DNA from: Gammaproteobacteria bacterium
GTDB taxonomy: Bacteria > Gemmatimonadota > Gemmatimonadetes > Longimicrobiales > Gaopeijiaceae
Length of the DNA: 64,000 nucleotides
NCBI GenBank assembly: GCA_028821195.1
Contig: JAPPHB010000032.1
Span: 1 to 64,000 of the forward strand
Direction: 5' to 3'
Under the pieces are notes generated by a model. The model was not told the DNA's origin. It made no database searches and saw nothing but the letters and a program-made list of their open reading frames with translations. Shown here one piece after another: positions 7,324 to 15,018 of this stretch. Position 1 is the first letter of the stretch. Each line of letters starts with the position of its first letter. A program made the translations under genes and the position numbers.

Positions 7324-8715
7324 CTACACCTGCCAGGGGTGATTGGCTTCCTCCATGCGGGGAGGATGGTAGCCCGGACGGCCCAGGAGCGCGTGCACAT
7401 ACCGTTTGCCCAACTCCACGCCCGGCTGGGTGAGTGGGTCCACGCCGTAGAGGTATCCGGCGTACACGGTCGCGGCCTGGAAGAGCAGGATGAGTTCGCC
7501 CAGCGCCTCGGCGTCGAGCCTCGCCAGCCGAACGGTCAGGTTGGGCCTGCTGCGCGTTCGAAGCGCGGCCGCCGTCGCGGCGTGCTCGACGGCGATCAGA
7601 TGGTTGAGCGTGTGACCCTCGGGGAACTCGAGGGCGGGCAGCGAAACGGGCGCCTTGCCGATCGGGACCGGACCCGCGGCCGCGCCGACGGTGACGAAGC
7701 ACACCACCTTGTCCGCAGGCCCCTCCATGAAGAGCTGCAGCAGCGAGTGCTGGTCGGTTGCCCCGGATGCCGGGAGCGGTGTGGGCCCGGTGCCCGCGGG
7801 CCGGCCACCGAGCCCCGCCGCCTTGCCGAGCGACTCGCCCCACAGCTGCTGCACCCAGAGAGCGAAGGAGCGGAGCCGGTCGCAGTAGGGCATGAACACG
7901 TGCACGCGCTGCCCGCACTCGACATCGGCGCGGTACAGAAGGGTCGCGAGCACGCCGGCCGGATTCCGGATCAGCTCGTCCGTCCGGCAGCGCCTCTCCA
8001 TGCGCGCGGCGCCCCGAAGCACCGCCGTCACGTCCACGCCGGCCGCCGCTGCGGGGAACAGGCCGACGGCCGACAGCACCGAGAAACGGCCCCCCACGTT
8101 GCCCGGGACCGGAAGGGTGGGGATGCCGGCGGCCTCCGCCAGAGCGCGGAGCGGCCCCCGCTCGGGATCCGTGGTGAAGAGAAGATGCTCGCGCATCCGA
8201 TCCCGGCCGACTTCGCGCGCGAGTCGCTCGGCCACCACCAGATACTGGGCCAGCGTCTCGGTCGTCGAGCCCGATTTGCTGACCACGTTGAAGAACGTCC
8301 TGCGCATGTCGAGGCGGCCCAGCAAGGTGCCGATCGAGTGCGGATCGATGTTGTCCGCCACGTGGAGGCGCGGGTGGGGCCCGCCGGCGCCACTCGCACC
8401 GCGGGTGGGATCCCCGGCGCCGAGTGCGTCCCGCAGGGTGCGGGTCCCCAGCGCCGACCCGCCGATTCCGAGGACCACGAAGTCGTCGAAGCGTCCCCGC
8501 AGCCCGGCTGCCACGCGACGGATGCGGGCCGTGGCCTGTGCGGCGGCGGGCAGGTCGAGGAAGCCCATGCTCCCGCTCCGGCGCGCCCGTTCGACATCCC
8601 GGTGCGCCACGCGAAAGCGCGAACCCAGGTCGCCGGTGAGCCGTTCGGGATCGACACCATCCTCGTCTTCGTCGATGGAGAGGAGGTTCCGGTAGTCGAC
8701 GGTGAGGGCGCTCAT
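7324..8715 (-). CDS. pgi: glucose-6-phosphate isomerase
   Basis: This cytosolic enzyme interconverts glucose-6-phosphate and fructose-6-phosphate. The 463-residue product carries the SIS-type phosphate loop GIGGSALGTRTL, the second phosphate-binding segment SKSGSTTET and the family signature GGRFSVLSAVGLFP. The C-terminal helix contains the expected PGVELGK stretch. The ATG at 8715 overlaps the stop of the upstream metallo-hydrolase gene (ATGA). An in-frame start 36 codons earlier would lie within that gene and adds no conserved sequence. It is shorter than the E. coli enzyme and closer to the Bacillus-type length. Confidence 0.95.
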   Translation of the reverse strand: MSALTVDYRNLLSIDEDEDGVDPERLTGDLGSRFRVAHRDVERARRSGSMGFLDLPAAAQATARIRRVAAGLRGRFDDFVVLGIGGSALGTRTLRDALGAGDPTRGASGAGGPHPRLHVADNIDPHSIGTLLGRLDMRRTFFNVVSKSGSTTETLAQYLVVAERLAREVGRDRMREHLLFTTDPERGPLRALAEAAGIPTLPVPGNVGGRFSVLSAVGLFPAAAAGVDVTAVLRGAARMERRCRTDELIRNPAGVLATLLYRADVECGQRVHVFMPYCDRLRSFALWVQQLWGESLGKAAGLGGRPAGTGPTPLPASGATDQHSLLQLFMEGPADKVVCFVTVGAAAGPVPIGKAPVSLPALEFPEGHTLNHLIAVEHAATAAALRTRSRPNLTVRLARLDAEALGELILLFQAATVYAGYLYGVDPLTQPGVELGKRYVHALLGRPGYHPPRMEEANHPWQV

Positions 8716-9545
8716 GCGCGTTCCGCCGACGACGGAGACCGCCGGGGCCCCGCGCACCCGTCCTCCACCTGCAGAGTGAGGCCGTCGAAGGCGGGCCGGA
8801 TGTCTTCCGGGAGACGCCGGCACAGGTCGTCATGCCGCACCCGGTGGGTGAGGTGGGTGAGATAGGTCCTCCGGGCGCCGACCGCCCGCGCCGCGGCGAC
8901 CGCTTCCTCGATGTTGAAATGGGTGGGATGGGGATCCCCGTACCACAGCGCGTTGAGCACCAGCAGATCCGCCCCCCTGAGCCCTTCCAGCGTCGCCCGC
9001 GGAAGTTGTTTGGCATCGGTCACATACCCGAGGCCCCCGACGCGGAAGCCGTAGGAGCGGACCCCGCCGTGGGGTACTCCGAGCGGGAGAAACACGCGGT
9101 CCAGGATGTCCACCGGGCGTCCCTCCCGGAAGGTGAAGACATCGAGTTCCGGGAGGAAAACCCCGTCCGAAGCGCGGGGTCGCGCATCGAAGATGTACGG
9201 AAAGCGGCGCCGCAGCTGGCGGGCGACCGACCGGTGCATCCAGGCGCTGATCCGCGCACCGTGGAGCGCCGTGAACACGCGCAGATCGTCGATGCCGTGG
9301 ATGTGATCGGCGTGCGCGTGCGTGAACCACACCGCGTCCAGGGAGGATACGCCCTCGCGGAGCAGCTGGAGCCTGAGTTCCGGGGGTGTGTCGACAAGGA
9401 GCCGGCGGTTCCCGAAGCGAAGCAGGGCGCCGTGCCGCGTGCGCTTGTCGCGGGGATCGCTCGAGGTACAGGTGTCGCACCGACATCCGATGACCGGCAC
9501 GCCGTAGGAGGTGCCGGTGCCCAGGAAGGTCAGCGAAAACGACAT
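8712..9545 (-). CDS. PhnP-like metallo-beta-lactamase-fold hydrolase
   Basis: The 277-residue product belongs to the metallo-beta-lactamase fold, PhnP/phosphoribosyl cyclic phosphodiesterase-like branch. The N-terminus reads LTFLGTGTSYGVPVIGCRC followed by DTC, the cysteine-containing entry typical of PhnP relatives. The metal motif THAHADHIHG lies near residue 80, with further ligands at GVPHG, YVTDAK and LTHLTH. PhnP hydrolyses cyclic phosphodiesters, but no other phosphonate gene is nearby, so the true substrate may differ. The ATG at 9545 is preceded by GGAG. It sits eight bases after pyk and is coupled to pgi. Confidence 0.88.
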   Translation of the reverse strand: MSFSLTFLGTGTSYGVPVIGCRCDTCTSSDPRDKRTRHGALLRFGNRRLLVDTPPELRLQLLREGVSSLDAVWFTHAHADHIHGIDDLRVFTALHGARISAWMHRSVARQLRRRFPYIFDARPRASDGVFLPELDVFTFREGRPVDILDRVFLPLGVPHGGVRSYGFRVGGLGYVTDAKQLPRATLEGLRGADLLVLNALWYGDPHPTHFNIEEAVAAARAVGARRTYLTHLTHRVRHDDLCRRLPEDIRPAFDGLTLQVEDGCAGPRRSPSSAERA

Positions 9546-9552
9546 GGGGCTC

Positions 9553-10971
9553 CTAGAGCTGTTCCACGAGCATGGTGTTCGTCGACCCCCTCTCATGGAA
9601 GGGATATCCCGCGGTCACCACGACCGAATCTCCCGGCCTCCCGACTCCCGCGCGCACGACCGCTTCCTTGCCGTAGGCGGAGAGCGCGGAGTAGCTGACC
9701 GGCACGTCGGTGGCGAGCGTGGGCCACACGCCCCAGACAGGCGCGAGCTGGCGGAAGGTGCGCGGCTCGGTGCACACGGCGAAGATCGGGACGGGCGGGC
9801 GGTACGATGAGACCAGGCGCGCGGAGAAGCCGCTGCTGGTGATCACGATCAGCGCGGGAGCATCGAGCTGTCGCACGGCGTCCACCGTACACGACGCGAC
9901 CGCGTGTTCGCGGCGGGTCGCGCCCCCCCGCTGCCAGTTGTCGGGGCGCGGGAGGTAGCGCGGACCCTGGGCCAGCACGCCGGAACCCTCGATCTCGCGG
10001 ATGATGCGCACCATCGCCCGCGCGGCGTGAAGCGGGTACTCTCCGACCGCGGTTTCGCCGGAGAGCATCACGGCGTCGGTGCCGTCCAGCACCGCGTTGG
10101 CGACGTCGGAAGCTTCGGCCCGCGTCGGCCGCGGGCTCTGGATCATCGAATCGAGCATCTGGGTCGCGATGATGACCGGCCGGCCGGAGTAGTTGGCCAG
10201 CTGGACGATGCGCTTCTGTGCGAGCGGCACCTGCTCGAAGGGCACCTCCACCCCGAGGTCTCCGCGCGCGACCATGACCGCGTCCGTTGCCTTCACGATC
10301 TCCTCGATCGACGCCAGGGCGCGCACCAGTTCGACCTTCGCCACCACGAGCGCGCGGCCCGCGACCCTCTCCTTCAACTCCTCGATGTCCGCGCCTCCCC
10401 GGACGAACGACAGGCCCACGTATTCGACGCCGGCCTCCAGGGCAAAGTCGAGGTCGTCCAGATCCCGCTCGGTGAGCGAGGGAGTACTGAGGTTGGCGCC
10501 GGGCACGTTCATGCCCTTGAAGCTCTTCAGCTGGCCGCCGGTTTCCACCAAGAAGCGGGCCTTGCCGCCCTCCTTGCCTACGCACCGCATCTCAAGCAGG
10601 CCATCGTCCAGAAGAACCCGGTCGCCGATCACCACGTCGTCGGCAAGGTGCCGGTAGGTCGTCGGGATCTCCCCGGCCTCTACCGTTTCCTCCGGGGCGA
10701 TGACCACCTCCTGGCCCTCCGCCAGAAAGAGTGGCGACTCAAGCCTGCCCACGCGGATCTTGGGCCCCCCCAGGTCCACGAGAATCGATACCGGCGTGCC
10801 CGCCTCCTCGGCCGCGCGCCGAATCAGGGCTACCGCCTCCAGGTGATCCTCACGGAGGCCGTGGGACATGTTCAGGCGCGCCATGGTCATGCCCGAATCG
10901 ACCAGATCGCGGATCACCCCGGCCGAAAACGTGGCCGGGCCCATCGTGCACACCAACTTGGTTCTCAGCAT
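9553..10971 (-). CDS. pyk: pyruvate kinase
   Basis: This enzyme transfers the phosphate of phosphoenolpyruvate to ADP in the last step of glycolysis. The 472-residue product has the N-terminal RTKLVCTMGPA and MARLNMSHG motifs and the K+/Mg2+-site segment VARGDLGVEVPFEQVPLAQK. The MLDSMI...PTRAEASDVANAVLDGTDAVMLSGETAVGEYP region is also present. The C-terminal allosteric domain is intact. The product ends with RGSTNTMLVEQL, typical of the family. It heads the long minus-strand run, and a candidate -10 box lies 78 bases upstream of the start. Confidence 0.97.
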   Translation of the reverse strand: MLRTKLVCTMGPATFSAGVIRDLVDSGMTMARLNMSHGLREDHLEAVALIRRAAEEAGTPVSILVDLGGPKIRVGRLESPLFLAEGQEVVIAPEETVEAGEIPTTYRHLADDVVIGDRVLLDDGLLEMRCVGKEGGKARFLVETGGQLKSFKGMNVPGANLSTPSLTERDLDDLDFALEAGVEYVGLSFVRGGADIEELKERVAGRALVVAKVELVRALASIEEIVKATDAVMVARGDLGVEVPFEQVPLAQKRIVQLANYSGRPVIIATQMLDSMIQSPRPTRAEASDVANAVLDGTDAVMLSGETAVGEYPLHAARAMVRIIREIEGSGVLAQGPRYLPRPDNWQRGGATRREHAVASCTVDAVRQLDAPALIVITSSGFSARLVSSYRPPVPIFAVCTEPRTFRQLAPVWGVWPTLATDVPVSYSALSAYGKEAVVRAGVGRPGDSVVVTAGYPFHERGSTNTMLVEQL

Positions 10972-11048
10972 CGGATCCCCACTTCCCCCCGCTGTAGCAC
11001 CGGCAGGCCGGCGCCCAATTAGCCGTTCTCGATGTATGGAGCGCCGTT

Positions 11049-11054
11049 ATTCTA
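11049..11054 (-). promoter_or_regulatory. candidate -10 box for the pyk-led run
   Basis: TAGAAT on the minus strand, one mismatch from TATAAT, lies 78 bases ahead of the pyk ATG in the divergent pyk/rnd gap (10972-11179). This gap is visibly more AT-rich than the genes around it. No convincing -35 is seen at 16-18 bases. Confidence 0.3.
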
Positions 11055-11179
11055 GTCTGGTTCGGTCGAAATCACAGTGACCGGTCCCATCCCGCGTCCG
11101 CGCACACCGCAGGGTCGTCCGGGCCCTCAGACCGCCGGGCTCTCGCGCAGGACCGAAAGATGGGCCACCTTTCGCGCCC

Positions 11180-12316
11180 ATGAAGCTACACCACATCGCC
11201 GACGCGCACGCAGCACGCTCCGTGGCGGAGAAGCTGGATTCCCGCTCGCCGCTTGCCCTCGACTGCGAGGCGGCCGGCTATCACCGCTATTCCGACCGGC
11301 TCTGCCTTGTCCAGCTCTCCGCACCGGGGGATACGTGGCTCATCGATACCCTGGCCCTCGACGCAAGCGGGATGCTCAGATCGCCGCTGGAAGATCCGGG
11401 TCGCGAGATCGTCATGCATGGAGCCAGCTTCGATCTGCGCCTGCTGTCGCGGGATCTGGGCATCCGGGTGCGGGGCATCTTCGACACGCAGGTAGCGGCC
11501 GCGCTGCTCGGGGAAGCCGCGCTGGGACTGTCCCCGCTGCTCGAACGCTTCCTTGGCGTGCGCCTGCCCAAGAAATACCAGCGGGCCGACTGGGCGATGC
11601 GGCCGCTTCCCGCGGAAATGCTCGAGTACGCTGCTGCCGACACGCGCTACCTGGCGACCCTCGCGGACATCCTGCGAGCCCGGCTGGAGGAAAGGGAGCG
11701 CCTCGCGTGGGCAAGCGAGGAGTTCCGCTGGCTCGAGCGAGCCGCCTCCAATCCGGAAGATCCCGACCCCGATCCGGCGACGAAACTGAAGAACGCGCGC
11801 CATCTGGCCCCGCGTGCGCTGCAGCGGCTGCGTGCGCTGTGGACCTGGAGGGACGAGGTCGCCCGCCGCAAGGACAGGGCGCCCTTCCGGGTGGCCGCCG
11901 ATGATGTCCTGCTGAAGCTGGCCGAGGCCCCGCCCCGCTCGACCCGGGAACTCGCTCGCCGGCCCGGTGTGTCGCCCATCCTGGCCCGCGCCGACGGCGG
12001 GAGACTCTTCGAGCACCTGGATCGGGCGGAATCCATCCCGGAGGCGCGCATCGCCCCGGGCCGGAGACGCCGTGAAGGATCCCTCCCGCGGCTTGCGCCG
12101 GAAGGCGAAGAACGGGCCCGGGAGCTGCGCGCCGCCCGTGTCCGAAGGGCCCGCGAACTCGGACTGGACCCGGGTCTCCTGCTTCCCAACAAGACCATCG
12201 TGGAGATCGTGCGCGCCAATCCGGCCTCACCGGAGGAGCTCGCCCGGGTGCCCCAGGTGCGCGCCTGGCAAGTCGAGGTGCTCGGCCAGCTGGCCCTCGA
12301 TATTCTGCGTGCCTGA
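11180..12316 (+). CDS. rnd: ribonuclease D (3'-5' exonuclease with HRDC domain)
   Basis: RNase D trims 3' ends of tRNA precursors and other small RNAs. The 378-residue product has the DEDDy exonuclease motifs: D28 and E30 in LDCEAAG, D85 in HGASFDLRLL, and Y150/D154 in YAAADTRYL. After about residue 205 come one or two helical HRDC-like modules, as in the canonical enzyme. The ATG at 11180 is immediately followed by the conserved exonuclease core, and no clear Shine-Dalgarno is visible. It is transcribed divergently from pyk. Confidence 0.93.
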   Translation: MKLHHIADAHAARSVAEKLDSRSPLALDCEAAGYHRYSDRLCLVQLSAPGDTWLIDTLALDASGMLRSPLEDPGREIVMHGASFDLRLLSRDLGIRVRGIFDTQVAAALLGEAALGLSPLLERFLGVRLPKKYQRADWAMRPLPAEMLEYAAADTRYLATLADILRARLEERERLAWASEEFRWLERAASNPEDPDPDPATKLKNARHLAPRALQRLRALWTWRDEVARRKDRAPFRVAADDVLLKLAEAPPRSTRELARRPGVSPILARADGGRLFEHLDRAESIPEARIAPGRRRREGSLPRLAPEGEERARELRAARVRRARELGLDPGLLLPNKTIVEIVRANPASPEELARVPQVRAWQVEVLGQLALDILRA

Positions 12317-12363
12317 GCATCTGGTCTGTGGGACCGCACTGGCGAAAAGCGCCTGATTTCGGC

Positions 12364-12369
12364 TATAAT
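12364..12369 (+). promoter_or_regulatory. consensus -10 box (TATAAT)
   Basis: A perfect TATAAT lies after rnd and 73 bases before the small plus-strand gene at 12442. It is a rare exact match in this GC-rich sequence. The hexamer about 17 bases upstream (near TGGCGA) is a weak -35. Transcription would begin near 12376. Confidence 0.5.
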
Positions 12370-12441
12370 GATGGCTGACAATCGCAAGATTCCGGAGGCG
12401 CAGGTGCTTCCCAACGCTTGCTTCGTTCTGCCGGGGATGTG

Positions 12442-12813
12442 ATGACGTCGGAACTACTCGAAAGAGACGATCTCTCCGTCTACGTGGTTGCCGGAGTACC
12501 CAAGAGCTTCAAGAAGAAACTCGCCAAATACCTGAGCGAGGAATCGTCCGGCGAGGGCAACCTCATGCTCCTCGACGAGAACATGACGGAATGGCTTCTG
12601 GCGCGTCTCAAGGGGAAGAGGCGTCGCAGCCACGAGCAGACTCCCGCATCGTCCGCTCTATGGCGCTGTTACCGGTCTCTCAGCGCAGCCAGATATCACT
12701 TGAGCGACCAGCCCCTGGAAGGGCGCATTCGGGAGATCCGGAGCGAGATCGAGCGGCTCTGGCGCATCACCAGCCCGATACACGACACGGACGAGGAAGA
12801 GGAATCCTCCTGA
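12442..12813 (+). CDS. small protein of unknown function
   Basis: I do not recognise the family. The 123-residue, charged, probably cytosolic product starts MTSELLERDDLSVYVVAGVPKSFKKKL and ends with an acidic DTDEEEESS tail. The middle has a helical pattern with basic KGKRRRS and a stretch that could pair helices (ALWRCYRSLSAARYHLS). GGGGA lies a few bases ahead of the chosen ATG; a TTG eight codons earlier is also in frame. A consensus TATAAT stands 73 bases upstream. The stop abuts a strong hairpin shared with the convergent YteA/DksA-like gene. Codon use is like that of its neighbours. Confidence 0.7.
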   Translation: MTSELLERDDLSVYVVAGVPKSFKKKLAKYLSEESSGEGNLMLLDENMTEWLLARLKGKRRRSHEQTPASSALWRCYRSLSAARYHLSDQPLEGRIREIRSEIERLWRITSPIHDTDEEEESS

Positions 12814-12815
12814 GG

Positions 12816-12841
12816 GCGAACGGCCGGGATCCGGCGTTCGC
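12816..12841. terminator. bidirectional hairpin between convergent stops
   Basis: GCGAAC-G-GCCGG-GAT-CCGGC-GTTCGC forms an 11-bp stem with a single bulged G and a three-base loop. It fits exactly between the stop codons of the two convergent genes. There is no U-run on either side, so it may act as an intrinsic-like or RNA-end-protecting hairpin. Confidence 0.65.
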
Positions 12842-13230
12842 TATTCGCCCCGGGCCTCCAGTTCGCGCTTGTACTCGATGCAGTACCGGGCGTGTGGCAG
12901 TGCGTCCAGCCGCCGGAAGTTGATCGGCTTTCCCGTGGCCTGACAGCGACCGAAGTTCTCCGGATCCGAGTAGAGTCGGCGAAGCGCGTCCTCGATCCGG
13001 TAGAGATAGCGGCCTTCCTTGGTTGCGAACAGCGCGGCCTTCTCGCGCTCCATCGCCTCGGTGCCCTGGTCCGCCATGTGGTCGGTGTAGGCGGCAAGGT
13101 TGGAGTCGCCCGACTGCCGGTCCTCCTTCGCCATCCGGTCGAAGAGGCCCAGCGACCTCAGCGAGCGAGCACGCTCCTCCAGGAGGCGGCTCTGGATGTG
13201 GGCCAGTTGCTCCTTGGTGAGAATCGCCAC
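12841..13230 (-). CDS. TraR/DksA-family protein, YteA-like, with reduced zinc finger
   Basis: DksA/TraR relatives enter the RNA polymerase secondary channel. The 129-residue product has the expected N-terminal helical hairpin. Its tip-region segment AAYTDHMADQGTEAMEREK matches the YteA-type pattern (YDNHPAD..TE..ER). The C-terminal finger is degenerate: only C96 and C117 remain, while the partners expected at 99 and 120 are Thr and Tyr, so a four-cysteine zinc site cannot form. The GKPINFRRLDALPHARYC stretch otherwise follows the family. It may modulate transcription in a metal-independent way (inference). It is convergent with the gene at 12442 and divergent from the YggX-like gene. Confidence 0.85.
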   Translation of the reverse strand: MAILTKEQLAHIQSRLLEERARSLRSLGLFDRMAKEDRQSGDSNLAAYTDHMADQGTEAMEREKAALFATKEGRYLYRIEDALRRLYSDPENFGRCQATGKPINFRRLDALPHARYCIEYKRELEARGE

Positions 13231-13434
13231 GTTCTGTACCTTGGTAGACGGTTGTGCGGGCTGTCGCTACCGGGGTGCCGGCACCGGGGCGCCTTCGGCC
13301 GTGCGCGAGGAAATTACAATAATCCGACGGGGTTTCCAACGTGCCGCGCGTTCCTGACCCGGCCTCCGCCGCCGGTTGGGGCACCTCCCTCACGCTTGAG
13401 CCTCAGGCTCTCCGTCCTCCAAACGACGAGTTCC

Positions 13435-13713
13435 GTGAACACGATCGACTGTAGACGCTGCGGTAAGGAATCGTCCTCAATGGAGAAAGCCCCCTTCCGC
13501 ACGGAGCTGGGCCAACGGCTGCTGCGCCGGATCTGCCGGCTTTGCTGGGCCGACTGGCTTCAGCACCAGACGCTGCTGATCAACCACTACGGGCTGGACC
13601 CTCGCGAAGCCAGCTCGAGGAAGTTCCTCTACGAACAGATCGAGCAGGTGCTGCTCGGCGACGGCGAGGCCGAGCAGGTGGACACGTCCCGGAAGGGCGA
13701 AATCGACTGGTGA
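13435..13713 (+). CDS. YggX-like Fe(2+)-trafficking/oxidative-damage protection protein with two CxxC pairs
   Basis: The 92-residue product matches the YggX family in its core: the PPF-type segment KAPFRTELGQRLL, then CWADWLQHQTLLINHYGLDP and RKFLYEQIEQVLLG. YggX is thought to protect Fe-S clusters or handle labile iron in the cytosol. Unlike the E. coli protein with a single N-terminal Cys, this one has C6xxC9 and C34xxC37, enough for a zinc- or iron-binding knuckle. The GTG start at 13435 includes the first CxxC; starting at the internal ATG would lose it. It lies divergent from the DksA-like gene with a 204-base gap. Confidence 0.85.
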   Translation: MNTIDCRRCGKESSSMEKAPFRTELGQRLLRRICRLCWADWLQHQTLLINHYGLDPREASSRKFLYEQIEQVLLGDGEAEQVDTSRKGEIDW

Positions 13714-13717
13714 GCGC

Positions 13718-13736
13718 CCGGGGCTGTGCGCCCCGG
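13718..13736. terminator. GC hairpin after the YggX-like gene
   Basis: CCGGGGC-TGTGC-GCCCCGG gives a 7-bp perfect stem with a five-base loop, starting five bases after the stop codon at 13713. It lies in the 46-base gap between convergent genes. A second stem GACGC/GCGTC follows. No U-run is present. Confidence 0.6.
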
Positions 13737-13759
13737 CCCGACGCGCAGCCGGATCGGCG

Positions 13760-14980
13760 TCAGGTCGAGAGCACCGCCTCCACCTGAGCCAGTGCCTCTT
13801 CGAGTTCGTCGCGCCCGATTACCAGGGGGGGCGCGAAGCGAATGACCTGCTGGTGCGTCTCCTTGGCCAGGATGCCCCTGTGCCACAGGGCTTCGCAGAA
13901 GGGCCGGGCCGGACCCGACGACTTCCGGATGACCAGGCCGATCATCAGCCCGCGGCCCCGCACTTCTTCGACGTGCGGTGAGTCGATGGCGCGCAGCCTC
14001 TGCATGAACCACTCGCCGAGTTGGGCGGAGCGCTCGATCAGCCCTTCCTCGACGATGACCTCGAGCGATGCGCGCGCGACCGCGGCCGCCAGCGGATTGC
14101 CGCCGAAGGTGGAGCCGTGGTCGCCGGGCCGGAACACGTCCATGAACTCCGAGTCCGCGATCGCGGCCGAGACCGGGTAGACGCCGCCGCCGAGGGCCTT
14201 CCCCAGAATCAGCACGTCGGGGCGCACATCCTCCCAGTCGCAGCACAGGCGCCGACCGGTGCGGCCCAGACCGGTCTGGATCTCGTCGGCGACCAGGGCC
14301 ACCTGGTGCCGCGAGCACAGGTCGCGAGCGTCGCGCAGGTAGCCGTCCGGCGGCACGATGACCCCGCCCTCGCCCTGGATGGGCTCGACCATGAAGCCCG
14401 CGGTGCGTTCGTTGATGGCGTCGCGCAGGGCGTCGATGTCCCCGTAGGGGACCCTGCGGAAGCCGGGCGTGAACGGACCGAAGTCCCGCCGGTACTCGAA
14501 CTCGGAGGAAAAGCCCACGATGGTGGTGGTTCTGCCGTGGAAGTTGTTGTCGCAGACGATGATCTCCGCCTTGTCGGCGGGGATGCCCTTGACCTGGTAG
14601 CCCCACTTGCGGACCGTCTTGATCGCGGTCTCCACGCCCTCCGCGCCGGTGTTCATGAGCAGGGCGCGCTCGAAGCCGGTGAGCTCGCACAGTTCACGCA
14701 GGAAGGGGCCCATCTGGTCGTTGTGAAACGCGCGCGAGGTGAGGGTGAGGCGCCGCATCTGGTCCCGGGCGGCACCGATGATGCGCGGATGCAGGTGCCC
14801 CTGGTTGAGGGCGGAGTAGGCGCTCAGCATGTCGAGATAGCGACGCCCCTCCACATCCCAGACCCAGACGCCCTCGCCCCGTTCGATCACGACGGGGAGC
14901 GGATGGTAGTTGTGGGCGCCGAAGCGGTCGGCTTCATCGAGGTAGGATGAGGTGATCGCCTGTGTTGCGGTGTCTTGCAT
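13760..14980 (-). CDS. rocD: ornithine aminotransferase
   Basis: This class III PLP aminotransferase converts ornithine and 2-oxoglutarate to glutamate semialdehyde and glutamate. The 406-residue product shows the family path: NYHPLPVVIERGEGVWVWD near the N-terminus, LMNTGAEGVETAIK at the PLP phosphate site, GFMVEPIQGEGG, LVADEIQTGLGRTG with the PLP-pyridine aspartate, LGKALGGGVYP with the PLP lysine, and STFGGNPLAAAVA. The ATG at 14980 has GGAGG eight bases ahead; longer readings add a non-homologous tail that overlaps the nitrilase gene. It follows the nitrilase by 38 bases and may share a transcript with it. Confidence 0.94.
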   Translation of the reverse strand: MQDTATQAITSSYLDEADRFGAHNYHPLPVVIERGEGVWVWDVEGRRYLDMLSAYSALNQGHLHPRIIGAARDQMRRLTLTSRAFHNDQMGPFLRELCELTGFERALLMNTGAEGVETAIKTVRKWGYQVKGIPADKAEIIVCDNNFHGRTTTIVGFSSEFEYRRDFGPFTPGFRRVPYGDIDALRDAINERTAGFMVEPIQGEGGVIVPPDGYLRDARDLCSRHQVALVADEIQTGLGRTGRRLCCDWEDVRPDVLILGKALGGGVYPVSAAIADSEFMDVFRPGDHGSTFGGNPLAAAVARASLEVIVEEGLIERSAQLGEWFMQRLRAIDSPHVEEVRGRGLMIGLVIRKSSGPARPFCEALWHRGILAKETHQQVIRFAPPLVIGRDELEEALAQVEAVLST

Positions 14981-15018
14981 GGTGTCGGCCTCCCGACGCG
15001 GATCCCGCGGGGGTCGCG

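Noticed and set aside
13435-13713. Internal ATG as the start of the YggX-like protein
   Set aside because: It would lose the N-terminal CxxC and part of the conserved start; the GTG at 13435 keeps the family length.
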